A DNA stretch of 64,000 nt. It comes from JAKFEE01 sp036675815. Lineage in GTDB: Bacteria > Pseudomonadota > Alphaproteobacteria > Rhodospirillales > Magnetospirillaceae. Positions 8,678 to 17,178 of the stretch are shown here, piece after piece (within the stretch, counting starts at the first letter, position 1; each line of letters starts with the position of its first letter). The position numbers were made by a program, and so were the translations under genes. The stretch covers positions 6,694 to 70,693 of the forward strand of contig JAKFEE010000001.1 of the NCBI GenBank assembly GCA_036675815.1. The letters run 5' to 3'. The notes below the pieces were generated by a model, which saw only the letters and a list, made by a program, of their open reading frames with translations, did not search any database and had not been told where the DNA came from.

Positions 8678-9456
8678 GCGCCCTCGGGAAAGCGAGGGGT
8701 CGTGCCCATCGGGCGGAAGCGGCGGTCATAGTCCTCGGCGTAGAGCCGGCTCTCGTCGAATTGCTGCGCGCCGATCGCCCGCCCGACGAGAATTAGCGCG
8801 GTACGCTCCATCTCCGCGCCGACCGCGGTTTCCAGGGTAGCAAGCGTCGCCGTCACAATTCGTTGGTTGGGCCAGGTCGCCCGCCAGATCACGGCGACGG
8901 GGCTGTCGCCGCCGTAATGCGGGATCAGTTGCGCCACCACCTCGGCAAGAACGTGGACGGACAGGTGAATAGCCAGTGTCGCCCCGGTGGCGGCGAAGGC
9001 GGCCAGCCGCTCGCCCTCCGGCATGGCGCTGGCGCGACCCGGCGTACGCGTCAGCACCACCGATTGCGCAATGCCAGGCAAGGTCAGCTCAGCCCCAAGG
9101 GCGGCGGCTGCGGCGGCGAAAGAGGGTACGCCCGGCGTGATGTCATAGGGGATGCCGAGCGCGCGCAACCGGCGCAACTGCTCGCCCATGGCCGACCACA
9201 CCGATAGATCGCCCGAATGCAGGCGCGCCACGTCCAGACCCGCCGCATGGGCCGCCGCCATTTTCGCGATGATGTCGTCAAGAGACAGTGGAGCGGTGTT
9301 GACGATCTTGGCACCCGGCGGGCAGTGCGTCAGCAGGGCCTCGGGCACCAGCGACCCCGCGTAGAGGCACACCGGCGAGGCGGCGATCAGGTCGCGGCCA
9401 CGAATGGTGATCAGATCCGCCGCCCCCGGGCCTGCGCCGATGAAATGCACCGTCAT
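8674..9456 (-). CDS. cobM: Precorrin-4 C11-methyltransferase
   Basis: SAM-dependent C11 methylation of precorrin-4 to precorrin-5. About 260 aa. Seen: the opening VHFIGAGPGAADLITIRG, YAGSLVPEALL, LHSGDLSVWSAMGEQ and TPGVPSFAAAAAALGAELT, all characteristic of CobM/CbiF. The start ATG (9456) overlaps the cobE stop by four bases, and the stop overlaps the cobB start in the same way. It lies in the cobL-cobE-cobM-cobB run on the minus strand. Confidence 0.95.
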   Translation of the reverse strand: MTVHFIGAGPGAADLITIRGRDLIAASPVCLYAGSLVPEALLTHCPPGAKIVNTAPLSLDDIIAKMAAAHAAGLDVARLHSGDLSVWSAMGEQLRRLRALGIPYDITPGVPSFAAAAAALGAELTLPGIAQSVVLTRTPGRASAMPEGERLAAFAATGATLAIHLSVHVLAEVVAQLIPHYGGDSPVAVIWRATWPNQRIVTATLATLETAVGAEMERTALILVGRAIGAQQFDESRLYAEDYDRRFRPMGTTPRFPEGA

Positions 9457-9824
9457 TCGTCGTCGAGTCCTTCTGCAATCGCTGCCGTCGCCATTCCGTC
9501 ACCCGATACCGCGCGTGCGCTCAAAAGTCGTGCCCCCGGGCCGGCACCCGCCAGCGCCGCCGCCTCGGCCAGGCTTCCCGTACCGAAGCGGGCAGCGACC
9601 CGCGCGGACCATGTCGGCGTTTCGACCTCCGCCAGCGCTTCGGGGGGAATGGCACAAACCGGCACGTTCAGTTCCCTGGCCAGGGCGCATAATGGCGCGG
9701 CGCCAGCCTTGTCCGCCACGGTAGCCAGCGCCGCCACCCCGCTCGGGCCGCCCGCCGCCATCAACGCGTCACGCAAGGAGTCCAACCCTGCCGCGGCACG
9801 AAAGCCAAGCCCGGCGACCCTCAT
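9453..9824 (-). CDS. cobE: CobE/CbiG C-terminal-domain protein
   Basis: About 123 aa. Small protein of the CobE family, homologous to the C-terminal domain of CbiG. CobE is needed for cobalamin synthesis in Pseudomonas, but its exact step in the aerobic route is unsettled. Seen: the opening VAGLGFRAAAG, then ALATVADKAGA and LNVPVCAIP, as in the family. The start is ATG 9824, which forms an ATGA overlap with the cobL stop (9823-9821); the open frame extends 14 codons further into cobL. It is packed between cobL and cobM with four-base overlaps at both ends. Confidence 0.88.
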   Translation of the reverse strand: MRVAGLGFRAAAGLDSLRDALMAAGGPSGVAALATVADKAGAAPLCALARELNVPVCAIPPEALAEVETPTWSARVAARFGTGSLAEAAALAGAGPGARLLSARAVSGDGMATAAIAEGLDDE

Positions 9825-11002
9825 TTCACCACGCTCCATTGAACGATAGGCCGCGACGGTGCCCAACTAGACATCCGCCCCAAGGGCGTCGCTGCGGCCA
9901 ATTCGATGCGCATGAGGCTGCCGCCCTTTTCGGCATGCCATTGGGCGAGCAAGGCTTCGGTCTCCAGCGTGACGCTGTTGGCCACCAAGCGGGCTCCCGC
10001 CGGGAGCGCCGCCCAGAGCGCCTCGAAGAGGCGCGGACCGCCACCGCCGCCGACGAACGCAGCGTCGGGCGCCGACAACCCCGCCAGCGCCTCGGGCACC
10101 CACCCCTCGATGACCGTCAGTCGGTGGGCGAGGCCGAAAGACACCGCGTTGGCCCTAACGTTCTCGGCGCGGGCGGGTTGCGCCTCGATGGCGATGGCGC
10201 GACCACCGGCCAGACACCACTCGACGGCGATCGATCCCGACCCTGCACCGATGTCCCACAGCAATTCCCCCGGCCGTGGCGCCAGCGCCGACAGGGTCAG
10301 CGCCCGCACCGGGCGTTTGGTGATTTGCCCGTCGTGGGCAAATGCATCGTCGGGCAGACCCGACGCGTGGGATAGGCCCGTCTTCCCTACCGCTTCCACC
10401 GCGACCGCCAACGGGGCGGCTACGTCATCAAAGGCCAATGCCTCCGCCCGGCCCTCGCGGATGCGCTCGCTCGGTCCGCCGAGTGCCTCCAGCATCCACA
10501 GGCGTGAACCGCCAAACCCCCGTTCACTCAGCCATCGGGCCAGGGCGGCTGCGGCCTCGCCATCGCGGACAAGGCAGATGGCCCGGGCTGCCTGCGCCAG
10601 ATGCGGAATGAGCCGCTCGAACGGCGCGGCATGCAGCCCGAGACAGGTGACCTCTTCCAATCGCCAGCCCAGCCGCGCCGCCGCCAGCGAGAACGTCGAG
10701 GGGGCGGGATGGGCCACCCATTCGCCGCGAGGGAGATGCGCGGCCAGGCTGCCGCCGGCGCCGTGCCAGAACGGATCGCCCGAGGCTAGGACCGCCACGC
10801 GCCGGCCACGCAGGGCAAGCACCGGTTCCACCGAGAACGGCACCGGCCACGGGCGGCCACGGGCGCCCGCCTTCGCCAACTCCAGGTGGCGCGGCCCGCC
10901 GAAGATGGTTTCCGCCCGCTCCAGGGCATCTCGGCTTGCCTTGGACAAGCCAGCCGCGCCATCTTGGCCAATACCGATGAGCCAAAGCCAGGGATCAGCC
11001 AT
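9821..11002 (-). CDS. cobL: Precorrin-6B C5,15-methyltransferase (decarboxylating), CobL
   Basis: Bifunctional enzyme that methylates C5 and C15 of precorrin-6B (dihydro form) and removes the C12 acetate carboxyl, giving precorrin-8X. About 393 aa. The N-terminal half is a tetrapyrrole methylase (WLWLIGIGQDG, ASGDPFWHGAGG). The C-terminal half is a CbiT-like Rossmann methyltransferase (LLWDIGAGSGSIAVEW). The start is ATG 11002 (MADPWLWLIGIG), the family start. This start codon (11002-11000) overlaps the cobK start codon (11001-11003) on the other strand by two bases, so the two genes share no intergenic space. Its promoter must lie inside cobK, or transcription must arrive from cobJ through cobK in antisense. 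Confidence 0.95.
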   Translation of the reverse strand: MADPWLWLIGIGQDGAAGLSKASRDALERAETIFGGPRHLELAKAGARGRPWPVPFSVEPVLALRGRRVAVLASGDPFWHGAGGSLAAHLPRGEWVAHPAPSTFSLAAARLGWRLEEVTCLGLHAAPFERLIPHLAQAARAICLVRDGEAAAALARWLSERGFGGSRLWMLEALGGPSERIREGRAEALAFDDVAAPLAVAVEAVGKTGLSHASGLPDDAFAHDGQITKRPVRALTLSALAPRPGELLWDIGAGSGSIAVEWCLAGGRAIAIEAQPARAENVRANAVSFGLAHRLTVIEGWVPEALAGLSAPDAAFVGGGGGPRLFEALWAALPAGARLVANSVTLETEALLAQWHAEKGGSLMRIELAAATPLGRMSSWAPSRPIVQWSVVK

Positions 11003-11750
11003 GACGCGCGTCCTTCTTTTGGGGGGCACTACCGAGGCAAGCCAACTGGCTCGCGACCTCGCCGACGCTGGCGTGTCGGGCATTTTCTCCTACGCCGGGC
11101 GCACGGCCGCCCCGGTTGCGCAACCATTGCCGACCCGCGTGGGCGGCTTCGGCGGCCCGATGGGCCTGGCCCAGTACTTGCGCGACGAAGGCATCACGCA
11201 CGTCGTCGACGCCACCCACCCCTTTGCCGCAACGATGAGCCGCAATGCCGTGACGGCGTGTGCCGAGGCGGCAACGCCGCTGATCGCCTTCGAGCGTGCG
11301 CCATGGGTGGCCCAACCGGGCGACGACTGGCGCATGGTCGCCGACATCGAAGGCGCCGTCTGCGCACTGCCCGATCGCCCGGCGCGGGTCTTCCTGGCGA
11401 TCGGCAAGCAGCGGCTCGCCGACTTCGCGGCGCGGTCGCAACATCATTACCTGCTGCGCCTTGTCGATCAGCCGGACGCCGCGCAGCCCCTGCCCAGCGC
11501 CGAGGTTGTCCTGGCCCGCGGCCCATTCACCATCGAAGGCGACGTCGCGCTGATGCGGGCGCACGCCATCACCCATGTCGTCGCCAAAAATGCCGGCGGC
11601 ATCGGCGCGCGCGCCAAACTCGACGCGGCGCGCCTCCTCGGCATCCCTGTGATCCTTGTCGAGCGGCCGAACCTGCCCGAGCGCAGGCTGGCGCACGGCG
11701 TCGCAGAGGTGATGCATTGGCTCGGTCACGAGGCGCGCCTCGGGGTATAG
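11001..11750 (+). CDS. cobK: Precorrin-6A reductase
   Basis: NADPH-dependent reduction of precorrin-6A to precorrin-6B. About 249 aa. Seen: the opening MTRVLLLGGTTEASQLA, VDATHPFAATMSRNA, FLAIGKQRLADF and HVVAKNAGGIGARAKLDAA, diagnostic for CobK/CbiJ. It is the only plus-strand gene within the minus-strand cob series: its start overlaps the cobL start codon, and its last 25 bases overlap the cobJ end (11726-11750), a convergent overlap. It therefore has no private upstream or downstream space. Its transcript would be antisense to an mRNA running from cobJ into cobL. Confidence 0.95.
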   Translation: MTRVLLLGGTTEASQLARDLADAGVSGIFSYAGRTAAPVAQPLPTRVGGFGGPMGLAQYLRDEGITHVVDATHPFAATMSRNAVTACAEAATPLIAFERAPWVAQPGDDWRMVADIEGAVCALPDRPARVFLAIGKQRLADFAARSQHHYLLRLVDQPDAAQPLPSAEVVLARGPFTIEGDVALMRAHAITHVVAKNAGGIGARAKLDAARLLGIPVILVERPNLPERRLAHGVAEVMHWLGHEARLGV

Positions 11751-12460
11751 ACATGCCGCCCCACGCGCCGGGTCGCCGAGTTGCCGATCAGGGCGATGGT
11801 GCGCATGTCGGCCATCTCGGGGCGCGCCCGGGCCAGCGTCACGGTTTCGATCCGCTCGTCGGGCGTTGTGACCGCGCGGGCGAACGTGATCAGGCGGTCG
11901 GGGCCGCACGCCTCGCTCAGTACCGCGAGCACCCGGCCAAACTGATGCGGGCGTCCAAGCGAGCGCGGATTGTAGAGGGCCATGGCGAAATCGGCCGTGA
12001 CCGCCAGCCGCAGCCGTTCCTCGATTAGGCTCCATGGCTTGAGATTGTCGCTGAGGTTGATCGCGCAGAAGTCGTGACCGAGCGGCGCCCCGACCCGGGC
12101 GGCGGCGGCCAGCATCGCCGTAACCCCGGGAAGGATGCGAACCTCGACGCCGCCTAGCTCGGCCGTTTCCTCCAGCGCCTCGAACACCGCGGACGCCATG
12201 GCGAAGACGCCGGGATCGCCCGACGACACGACGACGACGCGCCGCCCTTCCGCCGCCATAAAGAGGGCGTGGCGGGCGCGGTCCAGTTCGACCCGGTTGT
12301 CCGAGGGATGGAGGATCAGGCCGTCGCGCACACCCACGCGGGCCACATAAGGCCCATAGCCAACGATGTCGGTCGCCTCGGCCAGCGCCGCCGTCACCTC
12401 GGGGGTGACCAGCGCGGCGTCGCCCGGCCCCAGGCCGGCCACCACCACCCAGCCGGTCAC
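11726..12460 (-). CDS. cobJ: Precorrin-3B C17-methyltransferase
   Basis: SAM-dependent C17 methylation with ring contraction of precorrin-3B to precorrin-4. About 244 aa. Seen: the opening VVVAGLGPGDAALVTPEV, DIVGYGPYV, VVSSGDPGVFAMAS and ILPGVTAMLAAAARVGAPLG, followed by the family-typical FCAINLSDNLKPW and ALYNPRS. The ATG overlaps the cobI stop by four bases. Its 3' end overlaps the 3' end of cobK on the other strand by 25 bases. Confidence 0.95.
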   Translation of the reverse strand: MTGWVVVAGLGPGDAALVTPEVTAALAEATDIVGYGPYVARVGVRDGLILHPSDNRVELDRARHALFMAAEGRRVVVVSSGDPGVFAMASAVFEALEETAELGGVEVRILPGVTAMLAAAARVGAPLGHDFCAINLSDNLKPWSLIEERLRLAVTADFAMALYNPRSLGRPHQFGRVLAVLSEACGPDRLITFARAVTTPDERIETVTLARARPEMADMRTIALIGNSATRRVGRHVYTPRRAS

Positions 12461-13197
12461 GCCAGTCTCTCCGGTCGACGGCCCTGCCCGTGGACCAAGA
12501 CAATGGCAAAATACGGACAGTCGGCCACGTTCACTTCATCGAGACGCATGACGCGCTCGCCGGGCATGGTGCCGCGTTCGACGAGCCAGGCGTCCTGAAG
12601 CCGCTTGGCGGCGGCCAGGGCGCGGCAAACCTTTGGCAGGTTGCGACCTGTCTTCATCACCACCAGCGCGTCGGCGGCCCGCATGTGGCGAACCAGCGCG
12701 TCCTCGGGCAACGTCCCCACCAAAACGGTCAAGACGTCGTCCCCCCAGGTGATGGGCTTGCCGGTGGCGTTCCAACACCCGGTCATGCCGGTGATACCAG
12801 GCACCACCTCGACGTCGGCGCGTCCCTGAAGGCGGCTGTGCAGGTGCATGAACGAACCGTAGAAGAAGGGGTCACCCTCGCAAAGGACCACGACATCGTG
12901 GTCGCGGGACAGCAGAGCCAGGCGCGACGCACACCCGTCGTAGAAATCGGCCAGCATGCGACGATACTCGACGCTGTCATAGGGCAGTTCGGTCGTGACC
13001 GGATACTCCATCGGGTATTCGGCCACATGGGGGGCCAACATGCCTTCGACGGTGCGCCGCGCCTGCCCGGTGTGGCCGATCTTGCGGAAATACGCGACGT
13101 GACGGGCGCCGCGGATCAGCCGGTCGGAGCGAACGCTGATGAGATCCGGATCACCGGGGCCGAGACCGGTACAAATGATCTTGCCCAAGGGGCTCAC
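12457..13197 (-). CDS. cobI: Precorrin-2 C20-methyltransferase
   Basis: SAM-dependent C20 methylation of precorrin-2 to precorrin-3A, an early committed step of cobalamin synthesis. About 246 aa. Seen: the opening IICTGLGPGDPDLISVRS, CEGDPFFYGSFMHLHSRL and VVPGITGMTGCWNATGKP, then VVMKTGRNLPKV. ATGA overlaps occur at both ends, with cobH upstream and cobJ downstream, which indicates tight translational coupling. Confidence 0.95.
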   Translation of the reverse strand: MSPLGKIICTGLGPGDPDLISVRSDRLIRGARHVAYFRKIGHTGQARRTVEGMLAPHVAEYPMEYPVTTELPYDSVEYRRMLADFYDGCASRLALLSRDHDVVVLCEGDPFFYGSFMHLHSRLQGRADVEVVPGITGMTGCWNATGKPITWGDDVLTVLVGTLPEDALVRHMRAADALVVMKTGRNLPKVCRALAAAKRLQDAWLVERGTMPGERVMRLDEVNVADCPYFAIVLVHGQGRRPERLA

Positions 13198-13823
13198 TCC
13201 TTCCGGCTAGCCAGCGCGTTAACCGCGGCGACGGTCACCGCCGAGCCGCCAAGCCGGCCGGCAACGATGACCGACGGCGCCGCGCCCGATTGCAGCAACG
13301 CATCCTTCGATTCCGCGGCGCCGACGAACCCGACCGGGCAGCCGATGATGGCCGCGGGGCGCGGGCAGTCGGGCTCCTCCAGCATATGGAGCAGGTGGAA
13401 CAGGGCGGTAGGGGCGTTGCCGATGGCAACGACGGCGCCGCCGAGGCTCGGCCGCCACAACTCGACCGCCGCGGCCGAGCGCGTATTGCGCATGGCCCGC
13501 GCCAGATCCGCCACCCTGGGGTCATGAAGCGTGCAGATCACCTCGTTGTTGGCGGGAAGCCGCGCCCTGGTAATGCCTTCGCTCACCATCCGCGCGTCGC
13601 ACAGAATGGGCGCGCCGGCTTCCAGGGCGGCGCGCGCCGCCGCAGCCATGCCCTGTGTGAAGCGGACGTGGGCGGCAAGCTCCACCATTCCGGCGGCATG
13701 AATCATGCGCACCACCACCGCCTCCTCCGCCGGCGTGAAGCGGGCGAGGTCCGCCTCGGCGCGGATCGTGGCAAAGGATCGGCAATAGATCGCCGCGCCG
13801 TCTGTCTCGTAAACGTGGGGCAT
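13194..13823 (-). CDS. cobH: Precorrin-8X methylmutase
   Basis: Moves the C11 methyl to C12 of precorrin-8X to give hydrogenobyrinate. About 209 aa, the family length when starting at ATG 13823 (MPHVYETDGAAIY), preceded by GAGG about eight bases upstream. A longer frame reaches 13931 but its extra 36 residues are unlike the family. Seen: SFATIRAEADLARF, CDARMVSEGI, AIGNAPTALFHLL and IIGCPVGFVGAAESKDAL. The conserved acid-base His is expected in the MIHAAGMVE region. A 94-base gap separates it from cobN; the stop overlaps cobI. Confidence 0.95.
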   Translation of the reverse strand: MPHVYETDGAAIYCRSFATIRAEADLARFTPAEEAVVVRMIHAAGMVELAAHVRFTQGMAAAARAALEAGAPILCDARMVSEGITRARLPANNEVICTLHDPRVADLARAMRNTRSAAAVELWRPSLGGAVVAIGNAPTALFHLLHMLEEPDCPRPAAIIGCPVGFVGAAESKDALLQSGAAPSVIVAGRLGGSAVTVAAVNALASRKE

Positions 13824-13917
13824 CAAACAGCCTCGATCATCGTTCGTGGGCAATGAGCAATGCGACGCCCGCATGGACAGGCCGGCGGGCTGGATCAGGA
13901 ACGGCGACGGGCTCCGG

Positions 13918-16900
13918 TCAACCATGGTCAATCTCGGTGCTCGCCAAAGCCGCGGCGATGGAATTGCGGCGCGTCACCCAGACGCCGGCGTCGTGCAGGG
14001 CACGGAACCGCTGGTGCAGCGCCGCAAGGGCGGCAGGGTTTTCTCGTTGCATGAACGCCACCAGATCCTGCCGCCCCAAGGTCGCTTCGTGGTAAAGATC
14101 GAAAAGGTGACCCGGCACGGCGCGCGTCAAATGCGCGAAGGCGGCCAGGTTGTCCAGCGTCGCCGCGACCTCGGCCGCGCCACGAAAGCCATGGCGCATC
14201 ATGCCGCTGGCCCAGTCGGGGTTCGCGGCGCGGGCACGCACCACGCGGGCGATTTCCTCGGGAATCGTGCGGGCGCGCGGCGCATCGGGATTTGTGGAAT
14301 CAAGGTGATATTGCGCCGGCGCCGCCCCTCCTAGCCGCGCAACGGCAGCGGCGAACCCGCCTTCATGCGCGGCATAATCCGCGGACAACAACAGGTCAGA
14401 TTCGGCAAGGTCCTGCACATGGGCGAAGGCGTCCGCCGTCCGCACCCTCGCTTCCAGGGCGGCGCGGTCTCGCCGGGCTTCGCCAGAAGAATCGATCACC
14501 CATTCCGAGCCCACCAGCCATGCCTCGCCCGCAGCCTGGCGGCCGTCAGCGCCGTAGTCTTCGGCAGCGGCCCCGAGGGCGAGGCCGTAATGGCCGGGGC
14601 GCGGGCAGAACACCCGTGGCGCCGGGGTCCGGTAGGGATTGTCTTCAAGCGATTCCTCGCGCTCGACCAAGGCGGTGGCGGCGGCCTCGAACATTTGCGC
14701 TAATCCGGGGAAAACGTCGCGGAACAACCCCGAGACCCGCAGCGTCACGTCGATGCGCGGACGCCCAAGCAGCGCTAGCGGCAGCACCTCGAAGCCAGAG
14801 ACGCGCTCCGAGCCCTGATCCCACAGTGGCGCCAGGCCGGCCAGGTGCAGGGCCATGGCGAATTCCTCGCCGGCTGTGCGCATCGTGGCCGAGCCCCAAA
14901 GGTCGATCATCAAGCCGCGCGGCCAGTCCCCGTTGTCCTGCTGGTGACGCCGCAAAAGTTCCTCGGCCAGCTTTACCCCTTGGGCGTGGGCGGCACGCGA
15001 GGGAACGGCGCGAGGATCGACCGCATAGAGGTTGCGCCCCGTCGGCAGCATGTCGGACCAGCCACGATGCGGCGAGCCGGCCGGCCCCGGCGGCACGCGC
15101 CGCCCCGCCAATGCCATGACAAGTCCGGCGCGTTCCTCTCTGCCGCAGGCGCCCTGACCGTAAACGTGCAGACCGTCGCCGAACTGGCTTTCCTTGATGT
15201 CGCAGACGAAGCGGTCGATCCGGGTGATCGCCTCGGCGGCGCTGGCATCGGAGGCGAGGCCAAGGTCGTTCTCGACGCCCGCCACCCGCGCCTCTTCCCT
15301 GATGGCGGCGATCAGCCGGTCACGCCGGGCGGGATCGAGGCCGTCGGCGGTGGAATACTCGTCCAACAGCCGTTCCAGCCTCAGCAATCCCTCGGGCACC
15401 TGGCTGGCGAGTTGTGGCGGCGGCAAATGGCCGAGCGTCACCGCGCCTATGCGTCGCTTGGCCTGTGCCGCCTCGCCCGGGTTGTTGACGATGAAAGGAT
15501 AGATGACCGGCAGCGGGCCGATGAGGGCTTCCGGCCAGCACGCTTCCGATAGCGCCACCGATTTTCCGGGAAGCCATTCGAGAGTGCCATGCGCCCCGAT
15601 GTGGAGCAGGGCGTGCACGCGTTCGCTGCGCAGCCATAGATAGAACGCCACGTAAGCGTGTCGGGGGCAGCGTTTCAGATCGTGATATTCGCCGCCCCGC
15701 GCTGCCGCCTCGCCGCGTTCGGGTTGCAGGGCGACCAGTGCGCAGCCGCGCCGCACCGCGGCGAAGTGGAACGCCCCGTCACACACGTCCGGGTCGTCTT
15801 CGGGGTTTCCCCAGGCCGCGGCCAGCGCGTCTTGTAGCGCCGGAGGGAGTCGAGCCACCGCCGCACGATAATCCGAAACCGGCCAAGTCAGCGTCTGCGA
15901 CTGGAGATCCGGCGCCAGTGGCCCGCCGCACGCCGTGGCGTATCCCTCGGCAGCGAGCTCGTTCAGTACCAACTGGCACGAGGCGAGCGTATCCAACCCC
16001 ACGGCATGGGCCATCTGATCGGCCCGGCCGGGATAAGTCGAGAGCACTAATGCAAGACGCCGCTGGAAGGCGGGCGTCGTCCCCAGCCGATGCCAAGCCG
16101 TGACCCGATCAGCGATGGAATCTATGCGGCCCGCCTCAGCGCGGTGGACACAACGCGAAAGCTGCAAATCAGGATCGCGCTGCCCCGGCGACTTGAAGCT
16201 CGCCACCCCGGCGAAGATGCGGCCGTCGACCTCGGGCAACACCACGTGCATTGCCAGGTCCGCAGGCGACAAGCCGCGCTCGGAGGCAGCCCAATCGCAC
16301 CGGTGTGCGGTGGCTAGGGCCACCTGGAATACGGGGCAGCCAGGTGAATCCAGCGGTGACAGGCCGTCGTCGCCGCGGGCCGAGAAGGCGGTTGCACTGA
16401 TAACGGTAACCGGGGCAAGCTTGAGCAGAGTCTCGCGCATCCAGGCCGCCGCATCGGCTGTCTTGAGCGATGGCGCAAAAAGCCCCACGGCGGCGAAGCC
16501 CCGCGCCCGCAAGGCGGTGATGAGGGCATCTACCGGCCCGGTATCGGCGGCAGTCAGATACGACCGGTAGAAAACCACCGCGACGGCGGGGCCGTCGGGC
16601 GTAAAAGGCGCGATCACGCCGACATGGGGATCGTACCAGCCGCATTCGGGCACCGCCTCTTCGCCCGCAACCGGCCCGACGGGAAATCCCGCCGCCGAGG
16701 CCAACTCCGCCAGGGCCGCCTGCGCCGCCACGGCGCCGCCGGCGTCGCACAGTGCCGTGAGCCGCCGGACGGTGGGAGTCGGAAGCGTACAGAACTCGTC
16801 AAGCTGCGGGTCGGGGCGCCCATCGGCGGGCAACACGGCCACGGCAATGCGGTGGCGGCGCGCCAGATCCTGTACCCGCATCAATCCATAGGACCAGTAG

Positions 16901-17172
16901 CTTTCGCCACCGATCAGACGAATCAGGATAGCTTTGGCGCCGACCAGCGTCGCTTCGACATAGGTGTCGACCGACAGCGGGTGACGCAAAGCCGTCAGAT
17001 TCGCCAGCCGCAGTGACGGCAGGCCGCCTTGCGCGCGATGCCAGCCTACCGCGAAAGCGCCTAGGTCGCTGTCGGAGAACGACAGCACGACCACGTCGGC
17101 CGGGGTTTGGCCGAGGTCGCGCGGGGCCTCGATCTCTTCCAGCCCATGGCTTTCGCGGAAGATGACGTGCAT
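13918..17172 (-). CDS. cobN: Cobaltochelatase subunit CobN
   Basis: Large subunit of the ATP-dependent aerobic cobaltochelatase, which inserts Co2+ into hydrogenobyrinate a,c-diamide together with CobS and CobT. About 1084 aa, at the short end for CobN (often 1,080-1,280). Seen: the N-terminal VIFRESHGLEEIE and VVVLSFSDSDLGAFA, AILIRLIGGESYWSYG, and the central HIGAHGTLEWLPGKSVALSE and YPFIVNNPGEAAQAKRRIGA, which are CobN/magnesium-chelatase-H signatures. Near the end come IPEEIARVVRARAANPDW and MRHGFRGAAEVAATLD. cobS and cobT are not in the window; in many alphaproteobacteria they lie elsewhere. It sits six bases downstream of cobW. Confidence 0.96.
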   Translation of the reverse strand: MHVIFRESHGLEEIEAPRDLGQTPADVVVLSFSDSDLGAFAVGWHRAQGGLPSLRLANLTALRHPLSVDTYVEATLVGAKAILIRLIGGESYWSYGLMRVQDLARRHRIAVAVLPADGRPDPQLDEFCTLPTPTVRRLTALCDAGGAVAAQAALAELASAAGFPVGPVAGEEAVPECGWYDPHVGVIAPFTPDGPAVAVVFYRSYLTAADTGPVDALITALRARGFAAVGLFAPSLKTADAAAWMRETLLKLAPVTVISATAFSARGDDGLSPLDSPGCPVFQVALATAHRCDWAASERGLSPADLAMHVVLPEVDGRIFAGVASFKSPGQRDPDLQLSRCVHRAEAGRIDSIADRVTAWHRLGTTPAFQRRLALVLSTYPGRADQMAHAVGLDTLASCQLVLNELAAEGYATACGGPLAPDLQSQTLTWPVSDYRAAVARLPPALQDALAAAWGNPEDDPDVCDGAFHFAAVRRGCALVALQPERGEAAARGGEYHDLKRCPRHAYVAFYLWLRSERVHALLHIGAHGTLEWLPGKSVALSEACWPEALIGPLPVIYPFIVNNPGEAAQAKRRIGAVTLGHLPPPQLASQVPEGLLRLERLLDEYSTADGLDPARRDRLIAAIREEARVAGVENDLGLASDASAAEAITRIDRFVCDIKESQFGDGLHVYGQGACGREERAGLVMALAGRRVPPGPAGSPHRGWSDMLPTGRNLYAVDPRAVPSRAAHAQGVKLAEELLRRHQQDNGDWPRGLMIDLWGSATMRTAGEEFAMALHLAGLAPLWDQGSERVSGFEVLPLALLGRPRIDVTLRVSGLFRDVFPGLAQMFEAAATALVEREESLEDNPYRTPAPRVFCPRPGHYGLALGAAAEDYGADGRQAAGEAWLVGSEWVIDSSGEARRDRAALEARVRTADAFAHVQDLAESDLLLSADYAAHEGGFAAAVARLGGAAPAQYHLDSTNPDAPRARTIPEEIARVVRARAANPDWASGMMRHGFRGAAEVAATLDNLAAFAHLTRAVPGHLFDLYHEATLGRQDLVAFMQRENPAALAALHQRFRALHDAGVWVTRRNSIAAALASTEIDHG

Positions 17173-17178
17173 GTGCCG

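Noticed and set aside
9906..11750. A 614-codon plus-strand frame that would make cobK far longer
   Set aside because: The first ~365 codons are Ser/Arg/Pro-rich antisense of cobL. The family start of CobK is the ATG at 11001.
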